Positions 58,892-64,000 of a DNA stretch of 64,000 nucleotides are shown in pieces. Location of the stretch: positions 124,001-188,000 of the forward strand of contig JAVYIG010000403.1 in NCBI GenBank assembly GCA_035222895.1, given 5' to 3'. This DNA is from Strongylocentrotus droebachiensis (Eukaryota; Echinodermata; Echinoidea; Camarodonta; Strongylocentrotidae). The notes under the pieces are model-generated. The model did no database searches. It had not been told where the DNA came from and saw only the letters and a list, made by a program, of their open reading frames with translations. Made by a program: the position numbers and the translations under genes. How positions within the stretch are numbered: position 1 is the first letter of the stretch; each line of letters starts with the position of its first letter.

Positions 58892-60796
58892 CATGGGTGT
58901 CGATCCCGGGGGGGATGGGGGGATATATCCCCCCCCCAATATTTCAGGTGAGGGGGTGGCCTGTACAATCATCCCCCCCCCCCCAATAATTCACCATAAA
59001 AAAAAATTAAAAAAATGAAGAGAAAAATTAAGGATGAGAGCCCGATGAGAGTAGTTAATGGTTATTACTCGCAAGATGACCATCAATATACACATTTTGC
59101 TATCTCATTTTCATAATACATACATATATACGAAGTAAATAAGACAACCGTATATGAGACAAGAATAAATTGAATTCTCGCTCATACGGCTTCATCAGTA
59201 ATTGATGAATTTATTCAATTTGTTCAATCAACAGCATCATAGAAATGCAGTGCGCCAAATGCAAAGACGCTGCGTCAAAAAGCAACGAGCTAAATGTTAA
59301 GCGCGAAGCGCAAAAATAGCAATCTGCAATGCACATCAGACAATCCTGGACAGTGTAAACATAGATGAACTCTGTGACGATTTCGTGATGAGATCGGAGA
59401 CAAGGAGAAAGATTTTCGGACATTAGTATGACTTATAAAATAGTTCTCTAGTTGTTATGTTGTTTTCCGTTCACCCTTTTTAAAATTCACGTCATTGTAT
59501 CTTTATTTTTGTTTTTTTTACTCATTTTATTTCCTGATATTTCCTAAAAGATTTTTCATTTTTGGAGAAAGATTATTATGTCACAACTTATTTGTAACAC
59601 AAATTATTTTCAGTGGGGAAACTGAATTCAGACAAGGATTAATATAGAGAACAGTACAACGAATCGTCTTCTTTCTCTAATAATTCAGTGAAAAGGGCAA
59701 AGCTGTTAGAGGGGCAACTGAATTCAGCGTAATAATCAAATGAAACGTGAAAGTACACGATACAACGAAGCGTCTTCTTTTACGAATAATTTAATGAGAC
59801 GTGAAAGCTTCCGCGCTAAGCGCGGAATGGGCGAAAATGAATACAGACAAGGATTAAGCGTAATAATTTATTGAAACGTTAAAGCTTCCGCGCTTTTCGC
59901 GGTAGGGGGGGAACTGAGTTCATGAAGGACACGAAACAACAAATCGTCTTCTTTCACTAATGTGAAAGCTTCCGCGCTTCGCGCAGGAATGGGCAAAAAT
60001 GAATTCAGACAAGGATTAAGAATAATAATTTATTGAAACGTTAAAGCTTCCGCGCTTCTCGCGGTAGGGGGGGAACTGAGTTCATGAAGGACACGATACA
60101 ACAAATCGTCTTCTTTCACTATTGTGAAAGCTTCCGCGCTTCGCGCAGGAATGGGCAAAAATGAATTCAGACAAGGATTAAGAGTCGAGAATGGTACATA
60201 GGATCGTCTTCTTTCTTTAATCATCTAATGAAACATCGGAGCTTCCGCGCTACGCGCGGGGAAGGGGGAATTTGATTCAAACATTAAGGATTAAGAGTCG
60301 AGAATGGTACATCGAATCGTCTTCTTTCTTTAATAATATGATGAAACGTCAGAGCTTCCGCGCTATGCGCGGAGGAAGGGGAACTTGATTCAAGCAAGGA
60401 TTAAGAGTTGAGAATGGAACATCGAGTCGTCTTCTGTCTTTAATAATCTAATGCAACGTCAGAGCTTCCGCGCTATGCGCGGAGAAAGGGCAACTTGATT
60501 CAAACAAGGATTAAGAGTCGAGAACGATCCAACGAATCGTCTTCTTTCTCTAATAATTTAGTGAAACGTCAAAGCTTCCGGGCTTCGCGGGGGGGGAACT
60601 CCCCCTCCCTGCACGCAACCCCCGAGGAACCGCGCTTCGCGTGCTCACTACCGCCCCCTTAAATGAAATCCTGGTTACGCGCTTGGGAGGGGTGCAACTT
60701 GCCACACGCTTCTACCTCTTGATTGCTTTGATCCATTGCCGAAAATATTTGGGCACCTATCATCCCCCCAACCACGGATACAAATCGACACCCTTG
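58892..60796. mobile_element. hAT-like non-autonomous DNA transposon, 1905 bp
   Basis: The element opens CATGGGTGTCGATCC and closes GGATACAAATCGACACCCTTG. CA(T/A)GGGTGTCGAT is inverted at the two ends. The 8-bp target CTATACAG is duplicated at 58884-58891 and 60797-60804. Copy 1 of the module has the single intact site at about 54430 (TGCTATACAGAGTTCC). An 8-bp duplication and CA-starting ends fit the hAT superfamily. No transposase frame is seen, so it would move only in trans. Near the left end are paired G- and C-runs; near the right end a reversed GCGCGTAACCAGG-type repeat end lies at about 60673-60685, suggesting another element nested inside. Confidence 0.85.
59600..60600. repeat. Satellite array with GC hairpins
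   Basis: AGCTTCCGCGCT or a close variant recurs nine times, at 59806, 59883, 59967, 60045, 60129, 60240, 60353, 60463 and 60573. Each is followed by a complementary GCGCGG-type word, giving a short hairpin. The spacing is 77, 84, 78, 84, then 111, 113, 110 and 110: two 161-bp dimers, then a 110-bp monomer ladder. Between hairpins, AATCGTCTTCTTTC and CAGACAAGGATTAAG recur. Confidence 0.9.
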
Positions 60797-60852
60797 CTAT
60801 ACAGAGTTCCTTGGTGAATCCTGAACACTTTGTAAACACACTCTTGTTAATA

Positions 60853-60966
60853 ATAATAATAATAATATTTAATTTTTATATAGCGCTTAATACAAATGTC
60901 TCTAAGCGCTTTACAAATATACTATTACCCCGGTCATTGGATTCAGTGCTTGCCCGCACACACTGT
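60853..60966 (-). repeat. SINE-like insertion with (ATT)n tail
   Basis: On the minus strand it contains TTGTAAAGCGCTTAGAGACA, then TTAAGCGCTATATAAAAATT, and ends in an ATT repeat. From memory this AAGCGCT...AAGCGCTATATAAA-(ATT)n end is typical of L2-like LINEs and SINEs that share their tail. GTTAATA flanks both sides (60846-60852 and 60967-60973). The paralogous site in copy 1 is empty apart from one base (CTTATTAATATTG). Confidence 0.75.
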
Positions 60967-61004
60967 GTTAATATTGTTTAGTCTTGAAAAGTGATCCCAC
61001 TTAA

Positions 61005-61191
61005 AGCTTATCTGCCGTAGTTTACAGGAGGGATTAGACCGCTCTGCAAGGTCACTGGACAGGTGGTTATCTCATCAACTCAGCTCTCAGTTAACATAAG
61101 AAAAAGAGGATTATGGGGGACCAATGGTCACCGATTAGGCATTGTTTGTTATATAGAGGGCGCAAGTAGCTACCAGTAGTGCAGTGTCCCT
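61005..61191. mobile_element. 187-bp insertion flanked by TTAA
   Basis: The sequence is absent from copy 1, where CCCACTTGAACGGC is continuous. Here TTAA lies on both sides (61001-61004 and 61192-61195). TTAA duplication is the hallmark of piggyBac-type elements. The ends AGCTTATCTGCC and (reverse complement of the right) AGGGACACTGCA match only weakly, so the family is tentative. Confidence 0.55.
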
Positions 61192-62919
61192 TTAAACGGC
61201 ATTTTCCTTTTCCACTCCAACGAACGATACACGTTATCAAAACCGTTGTCTTCATGAAAATCGTTCAATCAAGATCGGCTCATATCCTTACATTTTTAAG
61301 CATATTGGGGTTTTGGCTTCAATTAGTTTCAAGACAAACCTCCTGATGATTACAATAAATGGAAGAGAAAATGGATGTGTGGAGGGGTGAAGGCAAAGGG
61401 GGGTACAGATTTTGTTGTTGACTCGATTCAGAACAAGTAAATGTCATCATCTATCTCACTAGCCCATCAAACTTATTCAGTTTAGTGGGGGGGGGGGGGT
61501 AGGTTAGGAGCAAATAATTGCCAAAAGTGAAGATGTTTCCTTTTTTTCTTCTTTTCCTAAAGGCCAGTAAAGAGATACTGGAAGAAGAAATCGAACTCGC
61601 TTTAATATAAATGCACACGATATAAATGCACACGTTATGAAAACCTGCAGTTCAACCAAATATCCACCTGTCTTTTTAACGTTTGTTATAGGCAAAATAA
61701 CGAGTTTCTCATCCCCGCCCGCTTCCTGTTTTTTACTATCTACTACTCGGAAAAAGAAAAAATGAAAAAATGAAAAAATGAAAAAAGAAAAAAAGGACTG
61801 TGATGTACATTTTGTATGAAAATTTTCTTGAGCTAATTCAAACTGAACTCATGTACACATTTCACCGCCTCTGAATTTTGAAACTTGCTTAATAAGTGGA
61901 CTGAAATGATACAAATCATTTGTTCTGTCATACATTGCATCAGTATACTGAAATAGCACAATATCTGTAAATAAATATACCTTGGCCAGCTATATTTAGC
62001 ATGGCGGACATCTTGGAAAAATAGCAAAAAATTGAAAAATAATAAAAAGTAATGCACTGCCTCCTCCTTTTTGGAAAAAGTCCGGACGAGAAACTCGTTA
62101 ATTTTGTTATTTGGCCTTAAATAAATACGTTTTTTTCCCAGGCAATATCACAGATGCTACCTCCCGCCTGCATGTGCCAGGGTTAGAATACTAATGGGTT
62201 TTGAAGCTTCATTTTTCAGTCAAAATTGGGCTGACTTGCCTTGTCATTTTCGCTATAGGGTCTTATCAAAATTATCATAATTTTTATCTATAGTATTAGC
62301 AATTTTCATACTCGTTTTCAATTATCGTAATCACTAGTATTAGTGGTGGCATGTTTTTTGTTGGTTTTGCTATGATGATGATGATGATAAATGCACTACA
62401 ATTTGTTAGTTTTCTTGTCATTGTATAGAACCTACATAAGGAAGATGATGTTCGTTTAGATTTCTTTATCTAATATAATTGCCATTTCTTCAAAAATCTT
62501 AATGCAGGAAGATAATTTAGTGTTCGGTGGGTTTAAAAAATAATCCAAGATACATTAACTTGAGGTGCTTTTGCAGGTGAAAAAATAAGCATAAGGCTTA
62601 CCACGTTTAAAGGGGGAGGCAGATGCTTTAAGACTACTACAACATTGGAAGCACCTCTTTGCCATAGAAAGAACGCCCTTTACTCAAAGAAAAACAGTAA
62701 TTGTTGTGATCTTTGTAAGCACATCGTTGAAAACGTGTCATTTTCCAACTAACGTTATCGATAAAGCGCATCTACAGCGTCACAATACCCCAGTGGATAT
62801 TCCACAACTCACGTGTAGTATCATGCAATTCACTGTATGACGGTCTTGTCTGTCTGATATGGCCATTCAAATAGTGGCGAATTGTTTTTAATTTAAGTGT
62901 CCTGAGCCAAAAACGAATA

Positions 62920-63074
62920 CAGTGAAACCTACGTATATAAACCCACCACGGGAGACAAGAAAAGCGGTCTTCACAGGTAGGTGGTCTTTATGTACAGGTT
63001 TATAATTTATAGGGACATAAAATAAAAAGACGGATGGTCCTCCTATTTCGGTGGACACTAAAGCAGTTACACTG
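62920..63074. mobile_element. Pogo/mariner-like MITE, 155 bp
   Basis: It opens CAGTGAAACCTACGTATATA and closes AGCAGTTACACTG, which inverts to CAGTGTAACTGCT. TA flanks it on both sides (62918-62919 and 63075-63076). Internal GTAGGTGGTCTTTATGTACAGG resembles the subterminal phrases of Tigger/pogo-type elements. There is no coding capacity. Confidence 0.65.
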
Positions 63075-63249
63075 TAATACATTGCTCTGTCAGATATACC
63101 TCTCTCCTAGCAGAAGGAACTTGCACAGGTATCACAAATTTTGTTGACCTATGTCTCGATTCACAGAGACGTAACGATGATTTAGAGCAAATATAAAACT
63201 GTCGTTCAGACGAACTACACATCATACGCAGGGAATGCTTAATACCCCC
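63075..63249. other. Short unannotated spacer
   Basis: Nothing recognised between the MITE and the TTACG array. Confidence 0.4.
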
Positions 63250-63990
63250 TTCACATACACGGATTTTCTTACGAGTCCTTACGGATCGCACAAATTCACG
63301 GATCTTTCACGGATCCTTACGATTTGGCCACTTTTACGACCGGTTTATAAGTTATTACGAGCTGTTTGCGGTTTATTACGAATTATTACGAGTTATTACG
63401 ATGTATTTACGGCAACAGTCCACGATTTGTTACGAGTTGTCACGGATAACTACGAGCAACTAACGTGTTAGTTACGACCTGTTTAAGTGTTGTTACGAAT
63501 AGTTACGAGTAAGTTACGAGTATTTACGAGTCCTTACGATTTTTAGCCAAAAAATAACAACTGAAAATGAAGTGCTCGAATTTGCAGCTTTTATACCTTT
63601 CCCCAAATCGTAAACAGTTTGTAAGCATACGTAAAGTATACGTATCTATTCGTAAAGTACTCGTAACTACACGTAAAATGCTCGTAATAACCCGTATCAA
63701 TCCGTAAAGCCATCGTAAAATGACCCGAATAAAATCGTAAACAACATGTAAGCACACGTAACCATCAGTAAACTGCTCGCACTAATCCGTAAATAATCCG
63801 TAAACAAATCGTAAACTAACCGTAATGAATCGTTACAAAAATCTGTTACGAGTCATTTACGGATTCTTGCGAGCAGTTAACGAATGGTTACGTGTTGTTT
63901 CGAGCGGTTTACGGATGGTAACGGATTGTTACGAGCTATATACGAGCTATTTACGGACAAATCAATCCGTGGATAATCGTAAGAAGATTT
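63250..63990. repeat. TTACG/CGTAA word array in alternating orientation
   Basis: Between about 63268 and 63541 the word TTACG occurs 16 times on the plus strand, often 10-11 bp apart. Between 63600 and 63835 the complement CGTAA occurs 14 times. From 63836 to 63960 TTACG returns six times. The closing GATAATCGTAAGAAGATTTT mirrors the opening GGATTTTCTTACGAG. The spacers between words vary. The blocks could fold on each other as foldback arms. The short frames here (for example 63524-63757) are artefacts. The array may continue beyond the window. Confidence 0.85.
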
Positions 63991-64000
63991 TTGACATGTC

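Larger units (their letters stand above)
57958..62860 (+). repeat. Long-inverted-repeat module, copy 2 (with insertions)
   Basis: Direct-orientation copy of 53536-56105. It has the same (TAG/TAC)n edge, left arm (about 58075-58400), interior, right arm (about 62170-62385) and right flank to about 62850. Relative to copy 1 it carries three insertions, listed separately, at 58892-60796, about 60853-60966 and 61005-61191. Without them the two modules are nearly the same length. Confidence 0.85.

Noticed and set aside
55107-62057. Related minus-strand frames with FNFLLFFQ(N/D)V(C/R)HAKY in both long-inverted-repeat modules
   Set aside because: The similarity follows from the duplication, the frames differ in length and reading beyond this segment, and no protein family is recognised.

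Overview
The window looks like a gene-poor, repeat-rich stretch of a large animal genome. The base composition is AT-rich. There are long polypurine/polypyrimidine arrays, trinucleotide arrays, many poly-G runs, many kinds of small transposon, SINEs with tRNA-like heads, CR1/L2-like and RTE-like LINE ends, and a BEL/Pao LTR element. This mix is what I would expect from a marine invertebrate deuterostome, and a sea urchin or related echinoderm fits best. The assignment comes from repeat style, not from a diagnostic gene. No rRNA gene, functional tRNA gene, CRISPR array or operon-like gene block is visible. I recognise no complete host gene. Two short minus-strand stretches, near 27.7 kb and 35.3 kb, have canonical splice-donor context and could be exons.

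Layout. 0-3.7 kb: AT-rich DNA with two small hairpin elements, a SINE fragment and a GC-rich repeat. 3.8-7.8 kb: a direct tandem duplication of a unit of about 1.7-2.1 kb. 8.4-13.8 kb: one young BEL/Pao element on the minus strand, with apparently identical 927-bp LTRs and a 5-bp target duplication; it keeps only a gag-like/protease ORF and looks broken. 13.8-24 kb: mostly unannotatable DNA with an RTE-like LINE end, a MITE, a 374-bp tandem duplication and a CT/GA hairpin. 24.2-30.2 kb: two copies of one dispersed repeat in inverted orientation about 5 kb apart, with a shuffled segmental duplication between them at 27.8-28.9 kb. 30.5-44 kb: low-complexity arrays, two long-hairpin elements and a 135-bp tandem duplication. 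44.8-47.9 kb: an inverted-repeat element, a CR1/L2-like LINE end interrupted by a MITE with a 9-bp target duplication, and SINE heads. 49-53 kb: arrays and unique DNA. 53.5-62.9 kb: two direct copies of a module carrying about 300-bp inverted arms. Copy 2 has three clean insertions absent from copy 1, one of them a 1.9-kb hAT-like element that contains a GC-hairpin satellite. 62.9-64 kb: a pogo/mariner-like MITE, then a dense array of TTACG/CGTAA words in alternating orientation that runs to about the window end.

The regions do not form a pathway. What the window records is layered transposition and duplication. Paralogous copies inside it act as empty sites, so several insertion events can be read to the base without outside data. 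The least familiar structures are the TTACG/CGTAA array (63.25-63.99 kb), the GC-hairpin array (59.8-60.6 kb) and the duplicated long-inverted-repeat module (53.5-62.9 kb).
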